A stretch of 21,712 nt of DNA from Candidatus Thorarchaeota archaeon (GTDB lineage Archaea > Asgardarchaeota > Thorarchaeia > Thorarchaeales > Thorarchaeaceae), in assembly GCA_016840965.1 (NCBI GenBank), contig JAEORI010000197.1, positions 1-21,712 of the forward strand, given 5' to 3'. A program made the position numbers and the translations under genes. A model generated the notes under the pieces. That model was not told the origin of the DNA. It ran no database searches and saw only the letters and a program-made list of their open reading frames with translations. Numbering within the stretch: the stretch's first letter is position 1; each line of letters starts with the position of its first letter. This document shows positions 1 through 7,151 of the stretch, in pieces.

Positions 1-29
1 AAACAGACAAAAAGCAAGGTGACAATACC

Positions 30-455
30 ATGGTAACTTACGAGGGTTTTGATTTCCCTGATGATCTATACTACACTGAGGATCAGATCTGGGTCAAGAA
101 GGAAGGAGGCAAGGTCAAAATTGGCTTTACAACCTTCGGAATGGACCTAGCTGGCAAAATCAAGTTCGTCAGACTGAGACCAGCTGGCAAAGCTATCGCT
201 GCAGGGCGTAGCATTGGTACTTTGGAATCAGGAAAATGGACTGGACCGGTAAAGGCTCCCGTTGGAGGGACCATCACCGAAATCAATGAAGCACTCAAGG
301 ATAATCCTGGACTACTAAATGATGATCCCTATGGTGCGGGTTGGGTTGCAGTTCTTGAACCTGACAACTTGGATGCAGATCTTGCAAACCTTCAAGGCGC
401 AGCAGGACTAGATGCCTGGGTCAAGAAGGAATTTGCAGAAAAGAAAGCTGCATAA
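30..455 (+). CDS. gcvH: Glycine cleavage H-protein-like lipoyl carrier
   Basis: A 141-residue biotinyl/lipoyl-domain protein of the GcvH family, which carries a lipoyl arm that shuttles methylamine or other intermediates between partner enzymes in the cytoplasm. The GcvH fold is visible as an N-terminal 'DQIWVKKEGGKVKIGFTTF' stretch (about 18-36), an 'AGKIKFVRL' strand, then the lipoyl hairpin 'GTLESGKWTGPVKAPVGG' with the likely lipoylated Lys69. Canonical GcvH usually has ESVKA(S/T)D at this site, so ESGKW-TGP is unusual. The length is slightly above the typical ~125-130 because of an Ala/Lys-rich tail. The ATG at 30 is preceded by AAGGTGA at 16-22, a good archaeal ribosome site. No gcvT or gcvP lies downstream; the upstream side is outside the window. 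It could be a carrier dedicated to another system rather than to glycine cleavage. Confidence 0.9.
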   Translation: MVTYEGFDFPDDLYYTEDQIWVKKEGGKVKIGFTTFGMDLAGKIKFVRLRPAGKAIAAGRSIGTLESGKWTGPVKAPVGGTITEINEALKDNPGLLNDDPYGAGWVAVLEPDNLDADLANLQGAAGLDAWVKKEFAEKKAA

Positions 456-469
456 CACATGGAATGAAG

Positions 470-510
470 GGCCGGGTTTCCGGCCATCATCCTTTCTTCT
501 TTTATTTTCT
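470..510 (+). terminator. Hairpin plus T-rich tail after the H-protein gene
   Basis: GGCCGG (470-475), a GTTT loop (476-479) and CCGGCC (480-485) form a perfect 6-bp GC stem. A pyrimidine/T-rich run (about 488-510) follows and reaches into the end of the convergent Orc1/Cdc6-like gene. This fits a terminator for the plus-strand gene ending at 455. Confidence 0.7.
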
Positions 511-1644
511 ACGAGCGAGTTCACGTCTCAGGCCAATTGCTGCATCGTATATAATCTCAGGCGGCGCTAGCTCATAGAGTAAATTTCGCGAATATCCCGA
601 CTCGAAAACGATGCTTTGGAAAATGAGGGTCTGCAAGCTTTTTTCAATATCATTTCTAGCAAATTTGACACCAAGCTCTTCGCATTTGACCTCAACAAGC
701 TCATTCAATGTCTGGCGGTCTATGTAAGTTTCTGTCTTGTAACGCATCAGATGCTCACTCATGGCTTCTAAAACTAAGAGTGTCATGTAGTCATTCATGC
801 TTATGGTTTCTATAAGGTCCATGTAGTCGTTGTCATGAGCAAAGGATGTTATGGACATGGTTGCACTCCGCACTGCATCCGAGTCGATCTCTTGACCACT
901 TGATGCCATAGGCCAAAGAGCTTTCAATGCTTCCACAGTTGTCTTTGGTTTTGATGCATCAAACTCTACAACTAGGTCGGTAATGTACCGAACTATTTCT
1001 TCAGTAAGTTGATGAGGGAATGTGTCTTCGACTCGCATCCTGACAATGTCATACAACTGTGACTGTGTGTAAGTATCTAGGGGGATCTCAAAATCATACG
1101 ACATATGCGTTGCTGGAAGTTTTGTCAGAAGTCGATAGTCATGACTGTTGAGAACTCCAATTGTACTGGCTTGTATTTCCTTGGACAGTCTTGCCAATTT
1201 CGTGTAGACATCTTCATTTGTTTCATCAATATTGTCGATGACAAACACCGTTCTTTTGTCGGTTGACGCAGCGGTTCTCTTGAACTGCATCCATAGTATG
1301 TCACGATCAAAGGCCACAGTGATGGGTTTGCCCGTTTCAAGGTGTATCTTGTCATTCAGTTCAGAAACAATCTCTAGGGTGTCCTTGTGTTTAGCATCAA
1401 CATATACAGTGTGGGAATTGAATTGTTCAGGCACAAGCTTGGTAAGAAAATACCGCGAGAAAACAGTCATTCCCACCCCTGAAATCCCGTGCACCAGGGT
1501 GTTAATACCATACTCGTCCTCAAAGGAATCTCGATATACTCCATTTATGGTACCAAGTTCACGGTCTCTGTGTAAAAGTCTTTCAGGCACGTAATATGGG
1601 TCAAATAACCCCTTAGGGCTGCGATGTGGTCTGACCATTCTCAT
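502..1644 (-). CDS. Orc1/Cdc6-like AAA protein with degraded ATPase motifs
   Basis: About 380 residues with the layout of archaeal Orc1/Cdc6 replication initiators: the N-terminal 'YYVPERLLHRDREL' signature (about 18-31, numbered from the GTG), an AAA domain, and a C-terminal winged-helix region (about 290-375). The nucleotide site is abnormal. The P-loop reads GISGVGMT, with Met60 (codon ATG, bases 1468-1470) in place of the invariant lysine. Walker B reads VFVIDNID, with Asn139 in place of the catalytic Glu. The usual sensor-2 G-D-x-R stretch is not recognisable. The sensor-1-like Asn167 remains. It therefore probably binds DNA or partner proteins without normal ATP hydrolysis. A GTG at 1647 gives two extra residues, but a TATA-like box centred near 1670 favours a leaderless ATG at 1644. 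Function as an initiator is uncertain; it may be a regulatory paralogue. Confidence 0.8.
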   Translation of the reverse strand: MRMVRPHRSPKGLFDPYYVPERLLHRDRELGTINGVYRDSFEDEYGINTLVHGISGVGMTVFSRYFLTKLVPEQFNSHTVYVDAKHKDTLEIVSELNDKIHLETGKPITVAFDRDILWMQFKRTAASTDKRTVFVIDNIDETNEDVYTKLARLSKEIQASTIGVLNSHDYRLLTKLPATHMSYDFEIPLDTYTQSQLYDIVRMRVEDTFPHQLTEEIVRYITDLVVEFDASKPKTTVEALKALWPMASSGQEIDSDAVRSATMSITSFAHDNDYMDLIETISMNDYMTLLVLEAMSEHLMRYKTETYIDRQTLNELVEVKCEELGVKFARNDIEKSLQTLIFQSIVFESGYSRNLLYELAPPEIIYDAAIGLRRELARRK

Positions 1645-1666
1645 CACAAATTGGTCTCAGAAACAG

Positions 1667-1674
1667 TATTTAAA
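1667..1674 (-). promoter_or_regulatory. TATA-like box of the Orc1/Cdc6-like gene
   Basis: On the minus strand the sequence reads TTTAAATA, centred about 26 bases upstream of the ATG at 1644. This is the spacing expected of an archaeal promoter with a leaderless transcript. The box sits inside an imperfect dyad (1655-1687). Confidence 0.5.
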
Positions 1675-1728
1675 CACCTGTCTGAGATGCCCGAAAGTAT
1701 TCAGCATAAAACTCCCCTATAGCAAGTG

Positions 1729-1736
1729 ATATACAT
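1729..1736 (+). promoter_or_regulatory. TATA-like box of the CbiX-like gene
   Basis: ATATACAT lies about 37 bases before the ATG at 1770 and predicts a transcript start near 1758. That is just before a GGTG ribosome site at 1759-1762, 7 bases from the start codon. Confidence 0.35.
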
Positions 1737-1769
1737 ACAGATGAAACGCTTGCTCATTGGTGTTCATAA

Positions 1770-2273
1770 ATGACTATCATCGTTTTAGCAATGCATGGTG
1801 CCCCTCCAAAAGATTTCCCTCGTCCTGAACTCATGGAATTCTTTAGACTACATATGGCTCTTGAACAGGGAGCGGAGAAATTTCCTTTACCGATGCAGCA
1901 GAAACATGATGAGCTCAATGAGAAGATACGTAGATGGCCCAGAAGTCATGAGAATGATCCATTCTGGGATGCTTCACATAGACTCGCTGAAGAACTGAGC
2001 AGAATCACAGGAAATGATGTGCTCGTCGGATTCAATGAGTTTTGCAGTCCAAGCATAGACGAAACCCTCGAACAGGCTGTTCTTTCAGGTGCACAGGATA
2101 TTATTGTTATCACGCCAATGATGACTCCTGGTGGTGAACATTCAGAGATTGATATACCTGACTCAATTAAACGAGCCCAAGAACGTCACCCAGAAGTGTC
2201 TTTTAGATATGCCTGGCCTTTTGAATTGATAGTTGTCGCGAAATTCTTGGCTGAGCAACTTTCAAACCATTGA
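1770..2273 (+). CDS. CbiX/SirB-like sirohydrochlorin chelatase-family protein
   Basis: A 167-residue protein resembling class II chelatases (CbiX/SirB), which insert Co2+ or Fe2+ into sirohydrochlorin for cobalamin, siroheme or F430-type tetrapyrroles. Both metal-site histidine regions of the family can be seen: 'VLAMHGAPP' (His9) at the N terminus and 'TPMMTPGGEHSEIDIP' (His124), which matches the family pattern PxxLxxGxHxxxDIP. A linker of about 55 residues between the first motif and the following helix (RPELMEF...WPRSHEND) is longer than in the short archaeal CbiX (~120-130 residues). The family is fairly clear, but the substrate and metal are not. No other cobalamin genes lie in the window. 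The gene overlaps the convergent flavoprotein gene by 12 bases. Confidence 0.7.
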   Translation: MTIIVLAMHGAPPKDFPRPELMEFFRLHMALEQGAEKFPLPMQQKHDELNEKIRRWPRSHENDPFWDASHRLAEELSRITGNDVLVGFNEFCSPSIDETLEQAVLSGAQDIIVITPMMTPGGEHSEIDIPDSIKRAQERHPEVSFRYAWPFELIVVAKFLAEQLSNH

Positions 2274-3599
2274 ACCCAGAACCTCGTTGCACTCCTTCGA
2301 GAGTAGGAATGGATTAAATCCTTGACCGATTATTGTTCTTATCTCTTCAAGCCGCTTCTTCTTGAGTTCGTCAGAATAGGGCCATTTGTGTTCTGGTTTT
2401 GGTGTAATTCCATTAGCTTCACATAGGTCAACAATGGCAAGAACAGTATCCAACATTTCCTGTCCGCTCTTATCTTCCGGCTTAATCTCTCTAGAGTGAA
2501 GGATGAGGCCATATGTCGGAGTATTATCTCCCAAATACCATTTACTTGGACCATGTCCATACTTCGCAAAGGGCGTCATGCCATTATCAATAAGGAGTGC
2601 ATTGACCATGTCTAGACGATCTTGAAGATGGAGTAGGCTATCACCATGGAATCCATACCCCTCAAACAGAGCAACTTGAATCCCCACTTTTGGATTTCTC
2701 TTTGGAAGTTTTAACCTGATATCCTTCATTTTTGCAAGACCCTCTTTGTCGAGAGGCTTGTAGTCTATGATGTCTTTCATATCAGATTCATAATCCGCAG
2801 GAAAGTCTACGATGAGCAAGGGCGGATTCAAGTTCTCTCTAACATCAATATGTGCTGATGTGATTGCCTCACCATATCTCACTGGACTCTTTCTTTCAAT
2901 CATCTCTGTGAGTGCACGACCAAGTGCATTGCATTCCTCGAACTCTGCAACGCCTCCAACTAGTGTTTCTTTTATTTGAGGGCCAATTGACAATCGCAAT
3001 TCAGTGATGAATCCGAGGGTTCCATGAGAACTAGCAACATCATGGATTGACATACCAATCTTATTCAGATGAGTTTCCAACTCTGGGTCATTACTCTTGA
3101 CGCCATTCGTGTCGATTGTTAGAAGCCTGCCATCGTATAATACCATCTTAACACGAATAGTACTGTCTCGCATTGTCCCATTAAACCAAGTATCATTTCC
3201 ACCACCATCTGTCGAGAGAATCCCCCCTACAGTGGCAATGTCTCTACTGCTCGGCGCAATATAGAACCGCATACCCATAGGTGCTAAGAATTCGTTTATC
3301 TTATCAGGTGTGATTCCTGGCTGTACATCTATGTATCCTTGATCTTTCGATACAGCTAATACTTCTTTCATCTGTAGACTGCTAATCATCAATCGTTCAT
3401 CATTTCCGCCTGTGCACGCTCCGCTGAGACCTGAACCGCCACCTTTGGGAGTCACGGACAGTCCATTGCTATTTGCGTGTTTTATTGCAGCAATGACCGC
3501 TTGCTCAGAACGAGGATAGTATACGCCCTTAATTTTTCGGAAGTTGAGCTTGTAGTACATACTAGCGTTTGCACCTATTACGACATCTCTGATTCTCAT
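2262..3599 (-). CDS. FAD-linked 2-hydroxyacid dehydrogenase subunit (GlcD-like)
   Basis: A 445-residue flavoprotein of the PCMH-type FAD-binding/FAD-oxidase-C family (GlcD, D-lactate dehydrogenase, alkyl-DHAP synthase relatives). The FAD domain shows 'VYYPRSEQAV' (about 27-36), the pyrophosphate-binding 'PKGGGSGLSGACTGG' (51-65) and 'VGGILSTDGGGNDTWFNG' (124-141). The C-terminal half carries the substrate cap, including 'FAKYGHGPSKWYLGD', and 'GFNPFLLSKE' near the end. It starts directly after the stop of the preceding Fe-S gene (TAA immediately followed by ATG), behind a strong GAGGAGGTG ribosome site at 3608-3616, so the two are surely co-transcribed and probably translationally coupled. 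The pair most likely oxidises D-lactate, glycolate or a related 2-hydroxyacid and passes electrons to the Fe-S subunit. The exact substrate cannot be read from sequence. Confidence 0.88.
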   Translation of the reverse strand: MRIRDVVIGANASMYYKLNFRKIKGVYYPRSEQAVIAAIKHANSNGLSVTPKGGGSGLSGACTGGNDERLMISSLQMKEVLAVSKDQGYIDVQPGITPDKINEFLAPMGMRFYIAPSSRDIATVGGILSTDGGGNDTWFNGTMRDSTIRVKMVLYDGRLLTIDTNGVKSNDPELETHLNKIGMSIHDVASSHGTLGFITELRLSIGPQIKETLVGGVAEFEECNALGRALTEMIERKSPVRYGEAITSAHIDVRENLNPPLLIVDFPADYESDMKDIIDYKPLDKEGLAKMKDIRLKLPKRNPKVGIQVALFEGYGFHGDSLLHLQDRLDMVNALLIDNGMTPFAKYGHGPSKWYLGDNTPTYGLILHSREIKPEDKSGQEMLDTVLAIVDLCEANGITPKPEHKWPYSDELKKKRLEEIRTIIGQGFNPFLLSKECNEVLGSMV

Positions 3600-4706
3600 T
3601 TACTGAGCACCTCCTCGTAGTGCATCTGATAGCAGTTCAACAATATCTTTGGTCTTCAGATCCTGTCCAAGAAGCTGCTCCCGACACGAAGGACAAGCTG
3701 TAATGACTGTTGTATTCTTCACGCCTTCGCGTGCTGCTCGTAACTGGATGACCTTATCACTAAGGTTAGGATCTGTCATCCTCAAGAGACCTCCTCCACC
3801 GCAACAGGATAGGTCCATCTCTCGAAACTTGACTCCCATCTTGTTGATGACTGATCTTGGTTCTGTTTTAATCTCAAGAATCCGATGAAGTTCACAAGGA
3901 TCATGATATGAGAACTCTTCAGTCTGGTTATATTGTGGGATTTTTTCTAATTTCTTGTCAAAGAACTGTGTATGGTGTAATGCCTGAGTATTCTCAAGAT
4001 TGTGATGTTCTCTCAGCTGAATTAGACAACCTGGACAACAAGTGATGACATTCTTTGCTTTTGCAGATTCAATGACCTGCTTGTTGTGGTTTCTCAACTT
4101 CTGTGCACCTTCGTCATCTCCCATAAGATAAAGAGGGTGTCCACAACAGAATTCCTCTGAGCCCATGACTAGATAGTCAACTTCAAGTTTTTCCAGTGTC
4201 TTAAAGAGTGACCGCAGTACATCAATCTGACTGCCTCGGAATGACATCAGACATCCGAGAAATACCATTACCTCTGCAGTTTTTCCCTTTTCGTAAACTC
4301 TATCCTCGAGTCCTGGAATCTCGTCCTCAAGTTCGTCAAGCCAGTAGATTGCTCTATCCTCTGCAGCAAGTCCATAGATGTTCTTCACATTTGAGAGTGC
4401 ATTCTTTAGTGGGTCAAGATATGCAAACTCTTCAGGTGCGGTTTTTATTGCCTTAGCTCTTTGCTCATGCCAAATCTTCAAAAGGTCTACACCAGAAGAG
4501 CAGGTCTCTTCACAACGCCCACAAAGGGTACATTCGAATAGAAGTCGTCTGAACTCCTTGGCAAGTTCCTTATCATCTTCAATTTGATCCATTACCTGTA
4601 AAAGATACGCTTTTCCTCGTGGTGAGAACTGTTCCTCACCTGTCGCGTCAAACATAGGACAAAACTGCAAACAAGATCCGCATCGAACGCATTTGTCGTA
4701 GGACAT
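3600..4706 (-). CDS. (Fe-S)-binding CCG-domain electron-transfer subunit (GlcF/HdrD/LldE-like)
   Basis: From the preferred ATG this is a 368-residue protein. It begins with two ferredoxin-type [4Fe-4S] motifs: 'CVRCGSCLQFCP' (Cys 6, 9, 12, 16) and 'CTLCGRCEETCS' (Cys 59, 62, 65, 69). Two complete CCG domains follow: Cys152 ... CC187-188 ... CCPGC (223-227), and Cys271 ... CC301-302 ... CPSC (338-341). This is the GlcF/GlpC/HdrD arrangement, which takes electrons from the flavoprotein encoded immediately downstream and passes them to quinone, disulfide or another carrier. An upstream GTG at 4760 would add 18 residues. I prefer the ATG at 4706 because the Cys motif follows at once, a GGAG sits 8 bases upstream, and a TATA-like box at 4741-4750 would place the transcript start after that GTG. 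Confidence 0.9.
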   Translation of the reverse strand: MSYDKCVRCGSCLQFCPMFDATGEEQFSPRGKAYLLQVMDQIEDDKELAKEFRRLLFECTLCGRCEETCSSGVDLLKIWHEQRAKAIKTAPEEFAYLDPLKNALSNVKNIYGLAAEDRAIYWLDELEDEIPGLEDRVYEKGKTAEVMVFLGCLMSFRGSQIDVLRSLFKTLEKLEVDYLVMGSEEFCCGHPLYLMGDDEGAQKLRNHNKQVIESAKAKNVITCCPGCLIQLREHHNLENTQALHHTQFFDKKLEKIPQYNQTEEFSYHDPCELHRILEIKTEPRSVINKMGVKFREMDLSCCGGGGLLRMTDPNLSDKVIQLRAAREGVKNTTVITACPSCREQLLGQDLKTKDIVELLSDALRGGAQ

Positions 4707-4740
4707 TTCTGATTCTCCGGAGGTTTCAATGAATCGGTTA

Positions 4741-4750
4741 CATAATATAG
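4741..4750 (-). promoter_or_regulatory. TATA-like box of the Fe-S/flavoprotein operon
   Basis: On the minus strand CTATATTATG lies about 26 bases ahead of a likely transcript start near 4719. That is followed by a GGAG ribosome site and the ATG at 4706. A second AT-rich candidate near 4793 could serve the GTG at 4760. Confidence 0.35.
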
Positions 4751-4862
4751 GGAAGCTCACCGAGTTCGATGAGTTGAATTTTCAATTCTTAATAATGTAG
4801 CGCAATGTAGTTTTGTTATTGAAACAAGATACACAAGCTGATTGCGGCAAAAGAGAGAAGAT

Positions 4863-4888
4863 GTCCTCCCATTCAGAAACGGGAGGAC
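4863..4888 (-). terminator. Terminator hairpin after malic enzyme
   Basis: GTCCTCCC (4863-4870) and GGGAGGAC (4881-4888) form a perfect 8-bp stem with a 10-base loop, 15 bases beyond the malic enzyme stop. Read on the minus strand, the stem is followed by a pyrimidine tract (CTTCTCTCTTTT). It would insulate malic enzyme from the Fe-S/flavoprotein operon downstream. Confidence 0.7.
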
Positions 4889-4902
4889 GATTTTTCGAAT
4901 TT

Positions 4903-6261
4903 CTAGATGGGTGCTTTAGGAATGAAGCCTTTCTCATATAGAATCTCAGAAGCTCCACGCGCTTGCCTGATGATTTTCTCTGCATGCTTGTAGAGATCTT
5001 TCCTCTCCCAGTGTTTCTTGGCGATGCCTTGCTCAATGGCTTTCATACCAACTGCTGTAGCTTCAGCTGGATAGAGTTCCCATTGATCCATTGTTGGAAT
5101 GACTTTCCGGACATTGGCTTCCTTAGCTCCAAGGTCTGCTAATGCTTGAGCCGCCGCAATACACATCTCATCTGTAATCGTACTTGCTCTCACATCGAGG
5201 GTTCCGCGAAAGATTCCTGGGAATCCAAGTGAGTTATTTATCTGGTTTTCAAAATCGCTACGACCAGTTCCAACAATTCGAGCACCTGCATCTTTTGCAT
5301 CCCATGGCCAGATTTCAGGCAATGGGTTGGCACAAGCATAGACGATCGAGTCCTTAGCCATCTTGGAAACCCATTCCTTCTTTATCGTGCCTGGTACTGG
5401 TGTTGATGCTGAAATGAGTACATCCGTCCCCCCAATAACTTCGCCAAGGTCACCAGTATGTCGTTCTGGATTTGTTTTCTGAGCTAAGTCGTACTTGAAG
5501 GTGTCATAGTCTTTTTCCTTCACGATATCATCTCGGTCTGCATATATTGCACCTTGGCTGTCTACCATGATGATGTTCTTTGGATCAACTCCAGCAGATA
5601 TCAATAGATATGCAGTACGGGTGTTGGCTGCTCCAACTCCTAGAAGAGCCACAGAAATATTTTCAATATCTTTCTTAACGACATTCAAACCCCCTAATAC
5701 CCCTGCAAGCACAACCGTCGCTGTTCCCTGTGCATCATCGTGCCAGACTGGTATTTTGACATCGGGGTCGTTTCTCAGTTCCTCAAGAACCTTGTAGCAC
5801 TTTGGTTTGGAAATGTCCTCAAGGTTGATCCCTCCAAATGATGGCTGAAGGAGTTTGACAAATTCAATGATTTTGTCAGCATCTTTTGTATCAACGCAGA
5901 TTGGCCATGCATCCACGCCACCCAAGTATTTGAAAAGAATTGCTTTCCCTTCCATCACAGGACCTGCAGCAAGTGCGCCGATGTCACCAAGTCCTAGTAC
6001 TCGAGTACCATCGCTTACAACAGCCACCATGTTGCCCTTATTCAGATGCTCATAAGCCATCTCTGGGCGTTCTTTGATGTCCAAGCATGGTTTGGCCACA
6101 CCTGGAGTATACCAGATAGCAAAATCTGAGAAGTCGCGGACTGGACATTTACCTATGCTCATGATCTTGCCCTGATAAAATGGGTGAAGGACCATAGCAT
6201 CCTTTCCGGGTTTCTCAGCCTTCTTCTTCAACTCTTCAACAGAGAGTTTTTTTTCAGACAT
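4903..6261 (-). CDS. NAD(P)-dependent malic enzyme
   Basis: A 452-residue single-unit malic enzyme catalysing oxidative decarboxylation of malate to pyruvate and CO2 with NAD(P)+. The malic N-terminal domain contains 'IWYTPGVAKPC' with catalytic Tyr51, 'SDGTRVLGLGDIG' and 'PVMEGKAILFK' with the candidate catalytic lysine. The metal-binding acids are Glu148-Asp149 in 'GINLEDI' and Asp175-Asp176 in 'PVWHDDAQGTA'. The NAD-binding domain has the Rossmann stretch 'LLGVGAANT' (207-214) and later 'ACANPLPEI'. The length fits the short prokaryotic/archaeal form, without the phosphotransacetylase extension of MaeB. The ATG at 6261 follows a G-rich stretch (6271-6274). The gene appears monocistronic: it has its own TATA-like box and a terminator. 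It supplies pyruvate or NAD(P)H and fits with the neighbouring lactate/glycolate-type oxidase. Confidence 0.96.
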   Translation of the reverse strand: MSEKKLSVEELKKKAEKPGKDAMVLHPFYQGKIMSIGKCPVRDFSDFAIWYTPGVAKPCLDIKERPEMAYEHLNKGNMVAVVSDGTRVLGLGDIGALAAGPVMEGKAILFKYLGGVDAWPICVDTKDADKIIEFVKLLQPSFGGINLEDISKPKCYKVLEELRNDPDVKIPVWHDDAQGTATVVLAGVLGGLNVVKKDIENISVALLGVGAANTRTAYLLISAGVDPKNIIMVDSQGAIYADRDDIVKEKDYDTFKYDLAQKTNPERHTGDLGEVIGGTDVLISASTPVPGTIKKEWVSKMAKDSIVYACANPLPEIWPWDAKDAGARIVGTGRSDFENQINNSLGFPGIFRGTLDVRASTITDEMCIAAAQALADLGAKEANVRKVIPTMDQWELYPAEATAVGMKAIEQGIAKKHWERKDLYKHAEKIIRQARGASEILYEKGFIPKAPI

Positions 6262-6291
6262 AATGTGAGCCCCTTTGCCTCATTCAGACGA

Positions 6292-6299
6292 GCTATATT
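6292..6299 (-). promoter_or_regulatory. TATA-like box of malic enzyme
   Basis: The minus strand reads TAATATAG at this place, centred near 6296. A transcript start near 6270 would give a leader of about 10 bases before the ATG at 6261. Confidence 0.4.
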
Positions 6300-6383
6300 A
6301 GCACGTCACGCAGGTTGGGGCTGCTCAAACCCCCGATTAAAGTCTATGCTTTCTGGTGAAAACAAGAAACCACATCATTGCAT

Positions 6384-6394
6384 TGATAAAATAA
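6384..6394 (+). promoter_or_regulatory. TATA-like box of the nitroreductase gene
   Basis: An AT-rich TGATAAAATAA run is centred about 24 bases before the ATG at 6412. This supports a leaderless transcript that begins at that codon, and argues against the longer open reading frame from 6184. Confidence 0.4.
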
Positions 6395-6411
6395 ATGACC
6401 TATGGATTAGT

Positions 6412-7149
6412 ATGCCAGGAGTCGGTGATGAATTTCATAGTGCTACAAAGTATGAACGTGGAAAACTGCCAGCGCACAGACTAGACTGGAGTACAAAACC
6501 GCCAACCTATAAGAAATATCCAAGAGCCGAGAAGGTTAGCCTTCCTTCACCAGTTGAACAAGGTGGACCTGCTCTTTGGGAGGTGTTGCAAACACGGCGA
6601 AGTGTTCGAGCATACCGGAGAGATCCTCTCACTCTTGAAGAGCTCTCACAACTTCTTTGGGCGACTCAAGGAATTACCGGATCAATTGGTGAGTATAAAC
6701 TTAGAACTGCTCCTTCAGCTGGTGCGCTATACCCCATCGAAACCTATCTTGCGATCAATCGAGTTGATGGTCTGAAACAGGGCTTATATCACTATGATGT
6801 TGAAACTCATCAGCTCGATCTCCTTAGGCTTGGTGATTTCTCACGCGAGGTGAAAGCAGGCGCACTGGACCAGCAGATTGCTGAGCATGCGGCAGTGGTC
6901 TTCATCTGGAGCGCGATTTTTCAGCGGTCAAAATGGAAATATCTCCAGCGAGCATATCGTTATATTTTCCTAGATGTTGCCCACATAGCTCAAAACCTTG
7001 CATTGGCTACTGAAGGACTTGGAATTGGGAGTTGCCAGATTGGAGCCCTATATGACGATTATCTGAATGATTTATTGGGATTAGATATAGTTAAAGAGAG
7101 TGTCATCTACATGAGCAGTGTTGGAAAACCAATTAGGACCAAAAATTGA
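6412..7149 (+). CDS. SagB-type nitroreductase-family FMN oxidoreductase
   Basis: A 245-residue protein of the nitroreductase/SagB-ThcOx family, FMN-dependent enzymes that oxidise or reduce small substrates using NAD(P)H or, in SagB itself, azoline rings. From this start it opens with 'MPGVGDEFHSATKY', which resembles the usual beginning of SagB-like proteins. It then shows the FMN-phosphate motif 'TRRSVRAYRRDPLT' (about 61-74), 'TAPSAGALYPIETY' (about 99-112), and 'DVAHIAQNLALATEGLGIGSCQIGA' near the C terminus. The open frame extends back to 6184, but that would cross the malic enzyme start on the other strand and add 76 residues of non-family sequence, so the ATG at 6412 is preferred. No RiPP precursor, cyclodehydratase or SagC/D homologue is nearby, so it is more likely a stand-alone redox enzyme. 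It ends 2 bases from the convergent Bcp gene. Confidence 0.85.
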   Translation: MPGVGDEFHSATKYERGKLPAHRLDWSTKPPTYKKYPRAEKVSLPSPVEQGGPALWEVLQTRRSVRAYRRDPLTLEELSQLLWATQGITGSIGEYKLRTAPSAGALYPIETYLAINRVDGLKQGLYHYDVETHQLDLLRLGDFSREVKAGALDQQIAEHAAVVFIWSAIFQRSKWKYLQRAYRYIFLDVAHIAQNLALATEGLGIGSCQIGALYDDYLNDLLGLDIVKESVIYMSSVGKPIRTKN

Positions 7150-7151
7150 TA

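Noticed and set aside
1648..1769. Replication origin next to the Orc1/Cdc6-like gene
   Set aside because: No ORB-type repeats (TTCCA...GGAAA with a G-run) or long AT-rich unwinding element could be seen; the dyad there is short and better explained as an operator.
6184..6411. 76-residue N-terminal extension of the nitroreductase frame
   Set aside because: It runs antisense through the malic enzyme start, lacks family similarity, and a TATA-like box at 6384-6394 fits a start at 6412.
6184..7149. SagB-based RiPP biosynthetic cluster
   Set aside because: No precursor peptide, cyclodehydratase or transporter gene is adjacent; a single SagB-like nitroreductase is not sufficient.
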